From: Chamaecyparis obtusa
Taxonomy: Eukaryota; Streptophyta; Pinopsida; Cupressales; Cupressaceae
Direction: 5' to 3'
DNA length: 64,000 nucleotides
Assembly: GCA_027943335.1 (NCBI GenBank)
Contig: BSBK01000880.1
Location: forward strand, 506,001 to 570,000
Position 1 is the first letter of the stretch, and each line of letters starts with the position of its first letter. Under the pieces are notes generated by a model. That model had not been told where the DNA came from. It did no database searches and worked only from the letters and a program-made list of their open reading frames with translations. A program made the position numbers and the translations under genes. Of the stretch, positions 20,586 through 32,667 are shown one piece after another.

Positions 20586-22292
20586 ATGGAATCATCCCAA
20601 ATAAGAATGTGGGTCTCCCTTCATCGCCATTCCTCCTGTAATCATGGTACAAAAGTCCAATATCTTTATATCAAGCACCCAAAGAACATCTCGTAAACTA
20701 ACTTATGAATTAAACCACAGTTTTCCCTAGTTTTCTCTAGATTGAAAGAGGAAAAGAAAACATATGTAAATGGAAATGCACAATAAATTCATTGAAGAGA
20801 AAAGGAAAAGGACAAGAAATCCTTACAAATTGAAGTGAAAGTTTGTAAGATGACTGGAATTTTTTTATGGGCTGCATAGAAACGTTAATAAAATGATAGA
20901 ATAACTGTCAAAAGCAAGATGAAGTTTTCATAAATGAGAACCGGTATAAATAAAGAAAATAGTGATAATATGTGCATGATAGCTACAATATGGGCATGAT
21001 AGCTACATTATAGGCACCATACAAATATAGCGATAATCATGGATTATGGGCTAGAACAATTCTTATAAAATATCATGTTTTACAATCTGAAAAATCCGTG
21101 TATAAGAGTTTAAAGGATTCAGCCAATGAAATAATAGAAAATTAATTTGTAGAAATTATAAAGTTAAAATTTTTGCATCCATATCTTAAGAAATATGAAA
21201 TTATGGATTAAATAAAGAAAATACCGATAAAATGGCAGCAATATGTAGAATATGAGAAAATGGCTGAACAAGTGTGCAACAGAGCAAGCCGTAGTTGCCG
21301 AAAAACAATGAATTGGTTGCCAATAATAAGGAATATGATAATACAAGGTTCACAAAACATTATATTTTACAATGCCATTGTCATAAATCTACGTATAAGA
21401 GCTGAAATGCAATCACCCAATGAAATGCTAAATAAATAATTTGTAGATATTATAAAGCTAAAATTTTTGCATCTATATACACAAAAATCTAAAATTAATA
21501 GTGAAATGTAAAATAGAATTTATTTTCATTGGTGTAGAAGAGTTCATTTAATCACTCGTTAACATCAAAAACTCAAAAAGTGATACAATAGTACTTAGCC
21601 TACCGACAAGTACTAATTAGCAGATGGTAACTCAAAGATCAGTTTTCCATTGTGATTTTTCATAAAACCCATAAATTGAAGGTTTATTTCATTTTATTCT
21701 ATAAAGTAAACAAAAAATAGCAATAGAATTTATCAAAAAATGAAAAAAAAATGTCATTTCAAAATAGAATCCATTTATAGACTTTAATAATTTTAATTTT
21801 ACCAAATGATATAGCTTTTATGATTTTTTTTTTTTTTTTTTTGTTAAAAAGGGTTATTACTTTAGACAATAAGTTATATGTGAGGCTCCATGTGGGAGCT
21901 TGAAAAATTATTGGTTGTTTTTTATTCCAATCATACAAACCTTTTAGATAAGATGCCAACTTCTTATTTTTACTTTCTTATTTTATTTTTTGTTTTTGTT
22001 TCCTTTATCTCAATTTTTTTTTTTTTTCCTATTCGTAATTTTAATTAAATTATTTTTTAATTAATACAAAAAATATTTTTATTTATTGTTTCAGAAATTT
22101 GAAGATAATATCTTACTTGATTTTTTCTATTACTTAACATTCAACAAAACAAAAGATATGAGAGTCACTATGGTGTGAATATCATGATTGCATCAGATGG
22201 TGTGTAGCTAACTAAGAAAAATTAACATTAAAATTATATTGCAATTACATAATATAGAGTGTGACTATTCATACAAAATTGTAGCACAAAAT
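20586..22292. other. AT-rich intergenic stretch with a diverged direct repeat
   Basis: About 20940-21180 and 21205-21475 are two diverged direct copies with period 260-295 bp. They share taaataaagaaaat near the start and attataaag, ttaaaatttttgcatc and the preceding accaatgaaat-like block at the end. A T17 run is at 21825-21841. No gene was seen. Confidence 0.5.
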
Positions 22293-22673
22293 TCAGTTTT
22301 GGTGAATGTATTCATAGTAAGGGTGGTCCACAATCCTTTCCATATGGAGAAGAGCATTTGATAGTACCTCAAGTGGGACTACTACCCTTAGAGAAACTGC
22401 TTTTTCTATTTGAATGTCTCTTTCCATTTGTTCCTTTCCTTCCACCATAAAGTTATCGAGTGCAATACCAAAAGGGGTCCTCTCCTCAGATCCTCTTATC
22501 CACATGTATCCATCGAATACTTCCCATTTGAAAATTATGGTAGTGCCATTTGGAAGGACTACTTAAAAATTTGTCTTTAAAAGATTCATTGTAATAGTGA
22601 CTTCCATTTCTTGTTCCCCCAACACTAGATGAGTCAAAATTAACTTTGATGACTCCTCAGTTAGGAACCCTAG
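22293..22673 (-). CDS. Unidentified coding-like frame (fragment)
   Basis: Minus-strand reading of about 126 codons with a single internal TAA (near 22563). It is bounded upstream by a TGA and ends EYIHQN. Composition is protein-like (e.g. GTTIIFKWEVFDGYMWIRGS, TPFGIALDNFM, RVVVPLEVLSNALLHMER). It has mixed alpha/beta character, with no signal peptide, zinc motif or catalytic motif that I recognise. It lies just left of the LTR element starting at 22742 and is not part of it. It could be a host exon pair, with the stop inside a short intron, or an ancient retroelement fragment. Confidence 0.4.
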
Positions 22674-22741
22674 TCAAGTGGGTGGGGCTGGTCTCTATAG
22701 ATATAGACGTGGAAAAATTATTCCTTTCTATTTGGTGAATT

Positions 22742-24234
22742 TGTTGGCATAGCTGATGCAAAGATCATATGAATATGTTATGGTATGTGTTTAATGTAGG
22801 TATGATGATAGGATGATCATTTATGATGTTATCATTGATATCAACATAGTATTTCTTAGTTGACAGTGTTACTGTTATGCTGAGGTATGTTCATGAGGTT
22901 GGATCTAGAGCTATGGTCATAATTCGAGTGTGTGATCGTAAAGGAAGACTAATTCATGTCTCAAGATGATATATCTATAACCATATAGGTTTATCTTTTG
23001 TATGTTGTGACTTATAATTATTTGAACGTTGATAGATCAACAAGAAGGACGGGATGGAGGAAAGGAGTGATGATCTGATGATTGTGTCAAATTTGTTTGG
23101 ATTTAAGTGTTGCAATTCAAGATGTGTGATCTTTACGATATTATTCAATTCTTGTTAAAATCTCATCAAGATTGGTGATCGTTGGAAAAAGTTACAAAGA
23201 ACTAAAGCATGCTTAGTAAAAGGTACATGAATTTATTACAACAATTGGTGAGATCCTTAACAGGTGATTTTGTACCATGATAAGATAAGTGTTTATGTGT
23301 TTGAAGGATTGTAGTGATGTGGTAGATCAATGTGGAATGATGAGTTAGAATTTTAATGATCATTATGATCATATTTCTTGGAGTTGTGCAAGTACATTGG
23401 AAAGTGTCATATGGTTTGAATTTTCTTTGTCAAATCGATTATGTGATCGATCTAGAGATTGAAATGAATTTAGAAATGTAAGTATTAATTTTTATTATGT
23501 TTTAGGGTTTAATAAATGATAAGGAATGAATTTTAATGATGTATTAGGTATGTCTTGTAGCCTTAAATTGTAAACAATTTTATATATCAATTTTATGTAT
23601 TGTAAAATAGAATGTGGAGAAAAAAGATGAATGTGTGGTGTTGTTGATTTTTTTGTAGTGGTCTATGGTGATCAAAGGTATTAGTACATATGTGAAGAAG
23701 TGTTTCATAATAGATAATTGATCTAGAATATAATTGATCTGTTATGCATTGACTACAAATATCATATCACTATTGTTGATTTTAGGAGGTTGAAAAGAGA
23801 AATCCCTTAACCTGGTCACTCCTAACAGGGTGAAAAGGATTCTAATAGGTTTGAAGATTAAAATACTCTAACAAGTTTAATCTCAAAAGGAGATCTAAAT
23901 TTCTTAACATGATACATCCTAACATGTGTTTGTTGTAAGCTCCTAATAGGGCTAGATACTTTTAACCAGGTGGATGTAGTGCTCCTAACAAGGAAACTTA
24001 TTACCACAATAGTGAGGATTCGTGGGTACTAATTCACACATATGGTTTTTCCCTCCAAAAAAGGTTTCCAAAAATAAAATATATGTGTCAAAGTGTTGCA
24101 TCCTTTAGATGTTTGATTTTCTTAGTTAGTACTTTTCTAATTGCATTGCATGGTATATATTGTGCAAGCTAGTGGTGAAAATAGTTAGAATTCTTGGTTA
24201 CACTAATTCGCCCCGCTCTAATTGTCATCTAACA
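22742..24234 (+). repeat. 5' LTR of the SIRE-like element
   Basis: 1,493 bp, TG...CA termini. Identity to 27806-28075 begins at the first base and continues through ...tatatctataacc and gttgtgac. Confidence 0.75.
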
Positions 24235-24242
24235 TTAAAAAA

Positions 24243-24256
24243 TGGTATCAAAGTCT
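24243..24256 (+). promoter_or_regulatory. Primer binding site of the SIRE-like element
   Basis: tggtatcaaagtct, a mutated form of the tRNA-iMet site TGGTATCAGAGC, eight bases after the LTR. Confidence 0.7.
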
Positions 24257-24306
24257 AGTTCCCTTGAAGAATCCTAACCTCTTCTGTAGGATCCTTGCGG
24301 CAGATA

Positions 24307-25550
24307 TGGAGGGTTTGACATTGAGATACATAAGGAAACTTTAGGAAGAAAATAAGGCAATCAATGAACTAAAGGATCAATTGAAGATGTTTATTGTTAA
24401 GAGATAAGAACTTTGTGAGAAAATTAATGAAAAATAAGGATAAATTGAACACGTGTTAGAACAAAGTGGATTTGAGGAATTTGAGGTATCTTTAGAAGCC
24501 TTCTGTCAAGAGAATGAACAACTAAAAAAAGATAAGAAAAACATCAAGAGGGAGTTAGAATATTTGGCCAATAAGATGGGTTAGGAAGTGAAAGCTAGGA
24601 TAGTTGTTGAGGAAGTAAAGAAGATTATTGAAGATCTCCTAGAAGCTAAGGACAAAGCTCCAAAGGATAAGGGACATGAAATATTTAAGTCTAAGTAAGA
24701 GACTTGTACCTTGGAGGTATATCTTCATGAGACCAAAGAGGAAATTCAAGATCTAAGAGGTGAGATAAAAAATTGTATGATGATAAATGAGGATTTGGAA
24801 ATAAATAATTAAAGACTACAAAGTGAACTAGATGTAACAAACAAGTTGTTGAATAAATTTAGTGAGAATTATGAGAAACTTGATGAGTAGTTGAGAAGAA
24901 AAAGAAAAAGAAAAAGAAAGGACTCAATTGACCTAGGCTATATCAGTTAGAATACTTTCAATTTTGGTGAATCATCTAAATGCAAGAAGCCCAACCAAGA
25001 TGACAAGTCCCAAGCCAAGGTGAACAGGAAAAGTCCTGGTAAGAAATTTTATAAACTAGTTTATTAAATTTGTCACAAGATAGGACATCTTGCAACAGTT
25101 TTTTGTAATAGGATTAAAACTAATATGTTTAATGGTCACTACTATAATTGCAATAAGTATGGTCATGAACAAGTAGCTGTGGGACAAAGATGAATAATCA
25201 AGGATCATAAATATGAACCTGAAAATTCATTATCAAAATAAGAACTTGTTGAATGTCCAATGCTCACATTGCCACATCTATGGGAATATGATTGTCAATT
25301 TCTGATTGAAAACAAATAGAGTTAATCGTGGACCTTGCAAATATTTTTCCATCACATGTTTCCATTGTCACAAGGTTGGACACATTGTAAGATTATATAG
25401 GTCAAGAAATAAAGGAAACTGATTATTAAACAAGGTAAATAATAAAAAAGGAAGGAAGATGATTAAATTATGATATTATAAGGATGAGAGAAAAATATCA
25501 CAAGGATCCACATCTCTATCAGGTGTGGAGAATTCATCAGCTAACTAAGC
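24307..25550 (+). pseudogene. gag-like coiled-coil protein with zinc-knuckle remnants
   Basis: From the ATG at 24307 the plus strand reads MEGLTLRYIRKL and then a long Glu/Lys/Leu-rich heptad-like region (e.g. EFEVSLEAFCQENEQLKKD, EVYLHETKEEIQDLRGE) interrupted by many stops. A basic segment of alternating Lys and Arg follows near 24890-24930. Cys/His clusters (ICHKIGHLATVFC near 25070-25110, CFHCHKVGHIV near 25355-25390) look like decayed CCHC knuckles. The arrangement fits the extended gag of SIRE-type elements. I see no protease after it. Confidence 0.55.
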
Positions 25551-26961
25551 TTGTTTTAGTTTAGGGAAAGTAAATAGTCTCGCATCAATCTTAGCCCCCT
25601 AAGGAGAATAAGTGGTAAGTTTTATTTGCATATTTAGATGCATAATGATGAACTATGATGTAAGTTTGGTTTGATTACATGAAATTATAATTATCGATAA
25701 TTAGGTTTGAAATGATAAGAGATGTATAATTATGCTCAATCTGTAATTGAAAGAAAATTAAAAAAAGAAGTGAAGCAACTCGCCATATTGAAGGGATTTA
25801 AAAAATATACAAAATAGATAAATAAGGGGGAAAAATGCAGTAGAGAAAGCATGCACATCTAGTGCTGTAGGAGATCATGATCAAAATGTTGAAGTGGTAT
25901 CTTCAAAAACCTGTAAAAGCTCCTACTAGTAGACAAGTAAGGACTCCAATAGTTAAACTAGAAAATATTACTTCATTAGTGAGTTTTTTAGTGAAGAGTA
26001 AAGAAATTTTCTAAGGAAGATGCACCTGAGTTCTCCAAAAGAAAGAAAGCATCTGAACCATTGAAGGGTACTATAAAGAGGAAGAAGGAGAAAGTACATA
26101 GAGAAAATGATGAGGATAAAAGTGAAGAATAAAGAACTGAATCAAATGAATATTAGTAAGAGATGAAGGCCACAAGGAAGGAGTTCAAAGTTGTTAGTTC
26201 CCCTATGGATAAAATTGTGATACCTAATATGAGTAAGTTTATTTATATTATCAAAATTCTAAGATAAGGTTAGTATATGGATTATATTGGTTAGAGTCAA
26301 TAAGTATTTTGACTAGTTCAGAAAGCATGAGAAAACACAATTAAAGATATTATTTTTGGCATATATAATTAAAGCCTTAATTGAACTACAACGTCAATTT
26401 CCTATGTCTCTATATGATAAGCTAGAAGAAGATGGAAGTATGCATTAAAATTAATCAAAGAACTTACTAAATATTTCTTAGTGAAATTGCAATCAAAATT
26501 ATCAAAAGAAGAAATACAAAAGTTATTTGGTAAAACCAAACTAGTGTTCAAAGACCTAGAAGAGTTTGATAAAAAAAAATTAACCAATGAGACTCAATCA
26601 ATACTTGATGAGACAAAAGATATTTGTATAGATTTTTGGGACTAGAGGAACCAGAGAAAGAATAAGTACATGATGTTGAAGAACAACTAGCACAATAGAT
26701 GCAAAAAATATCATAGTGATTAAGGATAGAAAATTGGAGATCTTAAGATCATAATTGGTGGCATTTATGTTCCTCATGCTCCAAAGGAATCATTGCATGT
26801 AATGGTAGATGTTGCAATTAGAGGAGATTACAAAAACATTAATAGATTCATACTAATAATGTTAAAATTGAAAGTGAAAGGGAAATGCAATCACAAGAGA
26901 GGAAGGAACTTCTAACAGGGATAATGAACATGAAATAATAGTGTAGATTTAGAAGGTATCA

Positions 26962-27002
<41 letters not shown>

Positions 27003-27790
27003 AAACTAGTCATACAAGGGTATACTGATGTAATTTCTTTCATCCCAAGTGAAATGATATAGGGTCCTACTTCCTTACAATATAAGGCTAAGAAACAAGT
27101 GATTAAGGAAAAAAGGAAAAAAATCCAAGTCATCCAATATGAAAAATATATATTTGAATATTTGATGCAGGAGTTGATTGTGATGGGTATGCCATAGTTA
27201 TTAATAAATATGATAATATTGGTGACTGTTGTAGGAGGGAAAATGAGAAATAAAAGAATATTAAAACATTATTCGAGTTGAATAGGAACTTAACTTCTCA
27301 AATGGCCTTACTATAGAAAGGATTGAAGAATGTTGAAGTGGTGTTAGCTTTACCAGACATGTGTGTAGTAGATGCATTGGAGGAGTTAATATTTTGTTGT
27401 AAGGAGAGATTGAAGAACAAGAAAACCTATTGAAGAACTAGAAGGATAATCTTAAAATATTGAAGACAAGAGGAGTAGAGTAAGATACAATGAAATTTTT
27501 TAGTAGTAGCTCCTATACATTTGAATTAGTAGTAAGTGGTAAGCTAAGGGGTAACAATAAGAAAGAGATGAAGATATTTGTGGATTTTTAGACTTAGGCA
27601 TGTTGTGCCTCTGGCATTATTGTCAAAAATGTAAATGAATTAGTAAAGAATCAAAATAAGAGAATTATTAGTAAAGAGAGAAGATATAGAGAAGAACTAG
27701 TAAGAAGAAAAGAATCAGACAAAGCAGGATAAAGAGATCAAGAATAGAGAGAGAATCTATTTTCTTAATTTTGTTAGTGTTTTTGTCAAT
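25551..27790 (+). other. Degenerate internal region of the SIRE-like element
   Basis: Lys/Glu-rich open patches (e.g. VEVVLALPDMCVVDALEEL near 27332-27388) recur between many stops. No RT (YxDD), integrase (DDE) or RNase H motif was found in any frame by eye. It may be a second unidentified element ORF or pol decayed beyond recognition. Confidence 0.4.
26962..27002 (+). repeat. (ATG)n microsatellite
   Basis: About 13.7 units of a trinucleotide repeat. In the local reading frame it encodes a poly-Asp run. Confidence 0.95.
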
Positions 27791-27804
27791 ACAAAAGAGG
27801 AAGA
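27791..27804 (+). promoter_or_regulatory. Polypurine tract of the SIRE-like element
   Basis: acaaaagaggaaga, immediately before the right LTR start (TATTGACATA, the TG terminus mutated to TA). Such a tract primes plus-strand synthesis. Confidence 0.6.
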
Positions 27805-27805
27805 T

Positions 27806-28075
27806 TATTGACATAACTAATGTAGAGATTAGATGAGTATGTTATGGTATCTTTTTGATCTAGGTATGGCAATAGGATGATCATTTATGATTTTTTCATT
27901 GATGTCAACTTAGTAATTTTTGGTTCATAGTGATCTCGTTACGCCGAGGGATGTTAAAGAGGTAGGATCTAGAGCTATGGTAAGAGTTCAAGTGTGCTAT
28001 AATAAAGGAAGATTAATTAATGTCTCAAGATGATATATCTATAACCGTACATGTTTATCTTTTATATGTTGTGAC
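27806..28075 (+). repeat. Truncated 3' LTR of the SIRE-like element
   Basis: Matches the first 270 bases of 22742-24234. Homology stops abruptly after gttgtgac, where unrelated sequence begins. Confidence 0.75.
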
Positions 28076-28932
28076 CAAAAAAAACTATAGTGGAGATTAT
28101 TCACCATTTGGCAAATGTCGCATGTTGGTAACCTAGGATTTGGTGAATATAATGCATATATTGGATTGACCCTATTGCTCGCAATTTATTAATATTGGGT
28201 CCAATGCTCGGGCCCATTGCCCATCGGTTTATTTAATTTTCTCCATTTCTTTCACATTATCACCAATGAAATATAATTTTTTGACAATTCAAATTTTAAA
28301 CCTATAATTTCAAAGTACCCCCAAATGGATGACCTATATTCTCCTATAGTTTTATACATATATATTTGTAGTTGGCCCCAAGTTCTCCTGGAATTTTGTA
28401 GACACATGTCTCAAAATAATACATTTTCACTAGCTTTATTAATCATACCAAGGTATTGGATGACCCATAATTTCCTCACAAATAACAGAAGATGTGTTAT
28501 AATTACACAGGCTTCACCAAATATTTATATACCTAATACATCTTATCAAATTTTCTAGAAAAGGATTAGTATAAATACATTCATAGATCAGCATTATTGT
28601 ACACAATTTCATCGGGTTCAAGGTCTTTTGGATGGTTTTGATATCTCAATTTTATCGATAGGAAATTTTAAGACTATTGAGTGCATTGGCGAGTCATGAC
28701 TGCAATTGAATTTGAGACAAAGGTAAGTGATTATCATTCTGTGACTATGTAATTTTGAGTTCATTCTTATTTAGTGGGGACCAATTAGTGGGAAGTGGTG
28801 ACCAGGGAGACCTGATGCATTATTTTAGGGCCAATGAATCATATTTATATATATTATAGTTTTATTATCACTTATTCAACAAGTTAACATTTTTTTTTAC
28901 ACTCGTAGCCTTTATTTCATTGAAGAATTGAG
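28076..28932. other. Sequence between the truncated LTR and the hAT transposase
   Basis: No gene was seen. It may be the 5' terminal region of the hAT element, but I could not find matching terminal inverted repeats or an 8-bp duplication. Confidence 0.35.
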
Positions 28933-31562
28933 ATGTTGAACAAGAATAAGGGTAAGGCTCTTTCATATGAAGAAAGCCAAGAGAGGATTGAAAAATGCAT
29001 AACCTTAACCTCATAGTTTGGTTATGGTGGTGGAAATGTTTCTAGCCAAAATAGGGAAGCTACTTCATCACAAGAAGATTTTCAAGATTCACAACTTGAA
29101 CCTATACCACATATTGAAGAATTCGGTGAGCCTGATATCTCAGATCATGATGAACTTCAAGAAGATTTTTAGTTAAATACGCAAAGTAGCCATAATCATA
29201 TAATTGACTTGCATGAGACTAAGAATGTCACAGAAGATGATGGTGAAGGGAAGAAGAAAAAAATATATAATTCAAAGAATGATAGAGAATCGAAAAAAAA
29301 ATGCTTGTGGGATTTGTCGAGGAATTTTCAAGTAGAATGGGTGTCAAAGTATCCATTCATTGAATCAGCGGACAATCCAATTGAAGGTGAGCCTCTTGTA
29401 GAATGAAGAGGTAATATTTGTACCAAGATAAACAAGAAGGAAAAGAGGTTGTAACTAAAATTTGACACCATAGAGAAGCATACGGGTAAAGTTTATGAAA
29501 AGAAAACCATAGAGGGAGTTCAAAAATTATTGATAAGATGGAAGAAAAAGGAGGAATCTCAACATGTTAGGAATGCAAAATTATTTGAATTTCAGCAAAA
29601 TATAAAGATGAAGCGTGGTGAAGTTAAAGACTATATTGAAGCTTGTTTTGGGAAAGCATTTGAAGTAGAACTAATGGGAAAAGTTGTTTAGTTAAGTGTT
29701 ATTTGTAATATTTTAAGCAGATGGAATCCTTTGATAGACTAACCATCATTAAGTTATTTATTACACTTTCTTAAAGTTCATAACTATCCTAAAAGGCATT
29801 GGTTAGTAAATAGTGGATGGGAATGGGCAATTTGTCTTGTCGAGGTTGAAAAAAAGCATCTAAAGGAAAAAAATAAAGAGTCAAATTTTATTGTATTATC
29901 TTTAGAAGAGGTTACAATAGTAGATAATACTTCTTGGGTATGCATCCACGTTTATATTGTACATAATTTTATCCGTCAACCTCATCTACTAACTATTACT
30001 AAAATGAAGGATAATGTGATAGTGATAAATTTATTTGATCCAATAAAGAGTTCTCTAATTGAATATGGAGGCATATATGACAGGATGAATGCCAAAAAGT
30101 TGGTGTGTGTTGGAGAGAATGGAGCTTTAGTAATGTAAGGCCAAAAGGGAGGTCTTTGCACAAAGATACAATCTTCTTATGCACCCTACATTACTCCCAT
30201 TCACCGCATGGATCACAAAATGAATCTAGCTTTTGGAGTTGTCGGCAAGCATGCTCCAGTACAAAAAAATGAACTTTTAATCAAAGAACTCTACCAATAC
30301 TTATGTTGAAGTCCAAAATGATTGAGGGAATTTAAACACTTTTCCAAAGGACTAACCACTGGGAATAACCTTCTTAAGGATAATGATACTAGATGGATCT
30401 CTTTGGCTAGATGAGCACATCAAGTTTTTTCAGATTATCAATCATTTCTTGTAATTAACTCAAGTCGTGAAGAAGTAAGGCTACCAAAATTTCCTATGCT
30501 GTTGCGAATGTGAAGTAATATAGAGACACTCTTAACATTAGCAAGTCTTCTCCCCATGCTTGAGGAAATGAGAAATATAATGAAAAAGGAAAAGCAAAGA
30601 GCTATGTATATTGCATAATATTTTACATTGTGTAAATTGACATGCTTGATGCTCAATAATCTCTATCGATCATGTGATGATGTAAAATTTGCTAGCTAGT
30701 TGAAAATCACATATTTGGAAAATCATGATATTTTTTTAAAGATTGGTGCAAACTGGGAGTTATATGTAGAAGTTCACAGAGTTGAGATATCAATTCACTA
30801 CTTTGCCAAGTTCAACTCCGGGGAACTAGGAAAGAACCCTAGGAAGCAACTATCAAGTGTTAAAAGGGAAGACATTAACAACATCATTTAGTCTATAACT
30901 ATTTTTGTGAATAATATTGGCTATGATCTTTCCTCACAGATTAGAGAAAGATTCCCTTTATTCAAACTACTTGAATCCATGGCTATTGTGTTTTGTCAAT
31001 ATTGGAGTATGAAAAATTCCAAAGATTTTTGAACTAGGATACTAACTTTGATAGATCAGTTTTGCAAAACCAAAGAGTTAAATGGTGTAACTCTAAATAG
31101 AATTATAGATGAATCTCATGTGAGAGAGAAATAATGTCATTTTTCATGAACAATGAGGGAGCAATATAATATTATGCGGAACCCCACAAAGATAGATCGG
31201 TAATAAGGATTTGGAAAAATATAGCTGAGAGAGAAATGTTGATTGATTCAATATCAGAATTTTTGAAGCTTTCTTATTTATGACTGACCATGATGTTGGG
31301 GTCGATGGACGATGAGAGATTTTTCAATGCTTTAGTATTCCTAAAGTCAAATCTAAGAAACAAACTAGACAATAATTCATAAAATTTCTTGAGGCTCTAT
31401 AATGAAGTCAATATTTTTCCTTACGAAAGCCCACTAGAATTGTAGAGGAAGAAATATAAGAGAAGAGGGTTGGAAAAAATTTCAAACCAAAGTGGAAATG
31501 CAAGAGACAGTGATGTCATTGATTCATGTACTAGTACTAGTACTGCTAGTATTGAACAATAG
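28933..31562 (+). pseudogene. Degenerate hAT-type transposase
   Basis: The ATG at 28933 opens a frame (MLNKNKGKALSYEESQERI) with many in-frame stops and some frameshifts. An N-terminal BED/TTF-like zinc region is visible (NICTKINKKEKRL, FDTIEKHTGKVY, near 29410-29500). The central region has HRMDHKMNLAFGVVGKHAP, a partner-pairing helix and DTRWISLA (30387-30414), the pattern of hAT transposases and related ZNF862/KIAA1586-like proteins. The C-terminal part (MGSMDDERFFNALVFLKSNL, 31290-31352) matches the region before the hAT dimerisation end. The tail is Ser/Thr-rich. The family performs cut-and-paste transposition; this copy is not functional. Confidence 0.65.
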
Positions 31563-32394
31563 TCAAGTGAAGGTATGCAGTGTGAAGAAAATATATGAAG
31601 AACCAAGGAAGCTATGAAGTTGATGACGATGAATCTGAGGATCCTGATAATGATATGATGTAGAAACATGAACCATTGTAGAAGTATTGGGTCCTATGTA
31701 TTTAATAAACTTTTTCATGTAGTCTACTATCAGTTTATGTATCTCATCATCAATCATGCATAATAGTATATTCCAATGTCAAAAATATGAATGTGGTTGA
31801 TAATATCATCAAGATTCTATTCTATAATTAATAATGGTTTTCATTTGCATTATTCATCTCATATGGTACAATTCTTGTATATTTTTATTATTATTTTTTA
31901 CAACATAGAAATTCATATGATACAATGTAACAATTTATTCATTAGTAGTAGTAAGATGACAACTCTTTGATTCTATTTACAAAGTCAATGACTCGATAAC
32001 CAATTTCAATTTCATTACACTTAACCAATGACATTGATTTTCCTCTTATAGAAACAAGGGAGAAACAACAGCTTCAGGTCAATTTTCCTAATGTGAAGTC
32101 TCATAATCAAAATCAGTAAGACAACTACAATAGCTCTACAACTGTACATTTCTTCACTTGACAGGTTGGTTTAGTAAATTAACAATAGCATCCTCTACAT
32201 TGATCTTGTTCAAAAAACAAAGTTTAAACTTGTTACTTTAAACTCAATTCAAGAAATTAGAAAAAAATAAAGAGATGATTAAAACTGAAAGTGCTTTCAC
32301 ATATTATGATTAATGAGATGATTTTGCTAGTTTGTTTAGTATGCTCCATTATGCGTCAGTTGGAAGGTCAATAGTTGTAAAATTTTAGTAAATG

Positions 32395-32444
<50 letters not shown>

Positions 32445-32667
32445 ATTGTACCTTTTCAAAAGACACAACACATTAGTAAAACATTATTGATCAATGATGA
32501 GAAAATATGAAATAAATAGCTGTATCATTAATCAGGTGATTTACTATCTTCTAGTAGACGTGAGTATGGTATTCTCAGAATTTGACTGTGATTAGTGAGA
32601 ATGAAACACCTGAACAAATGATTTGGATGTAAAACTCTGAAATGGATGCTAGATTAATATATGTTTT
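31563..32667. other. Gene-free stretch with a microsatellite
   Basis: AT-rich, with no coding frame. It contains a (TG)22 run at 32398-32441. Part of it may be the 3' end of the hAT element. Confidence 0.4.
32398..32441 (+). repeat. (TG)22 microsatellite
   Basis: 44 bases of uninterrupted TG dinucleotides. Confidence 0.97.

Larger units (their letters stand above)
22742..28075 (+). mobile_element. SIRE-like copia LTR element lacking recognisable pol
   Basis: A 1.49-kb left LTR (22742-24234, TGTTGGCATAG... to ...CTAACA) is followed by an initiator-tRNA-Met-type primer site. The first 270 bases of the same LTR recur at 27806-28075, preceded by a purine tract (27791-27804), fixing plus orientation. 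The LTR end style (ggtttttccctcc, then ctaattcgccccgctct before the primer site) resembles SIRE/Maximus LTRs. Inside is a coiled-coil gag-like reading with zinc-knuckle remnants, but I find no RT, RNase H or integrase block. The right LTR is cut off at 28075. Confidence 0.7.

Noticed and set aside
26912..27133. Minus-strand open frame with a Ser run
   Set aside because: Created by the (ATG)n microsatellite; no other protein character.
28076..31760. hAT terminal inverted repeats
   Set aside because: I looked for an inverted match to the sequence after 28076 in 31563-32667 and found none by eye.
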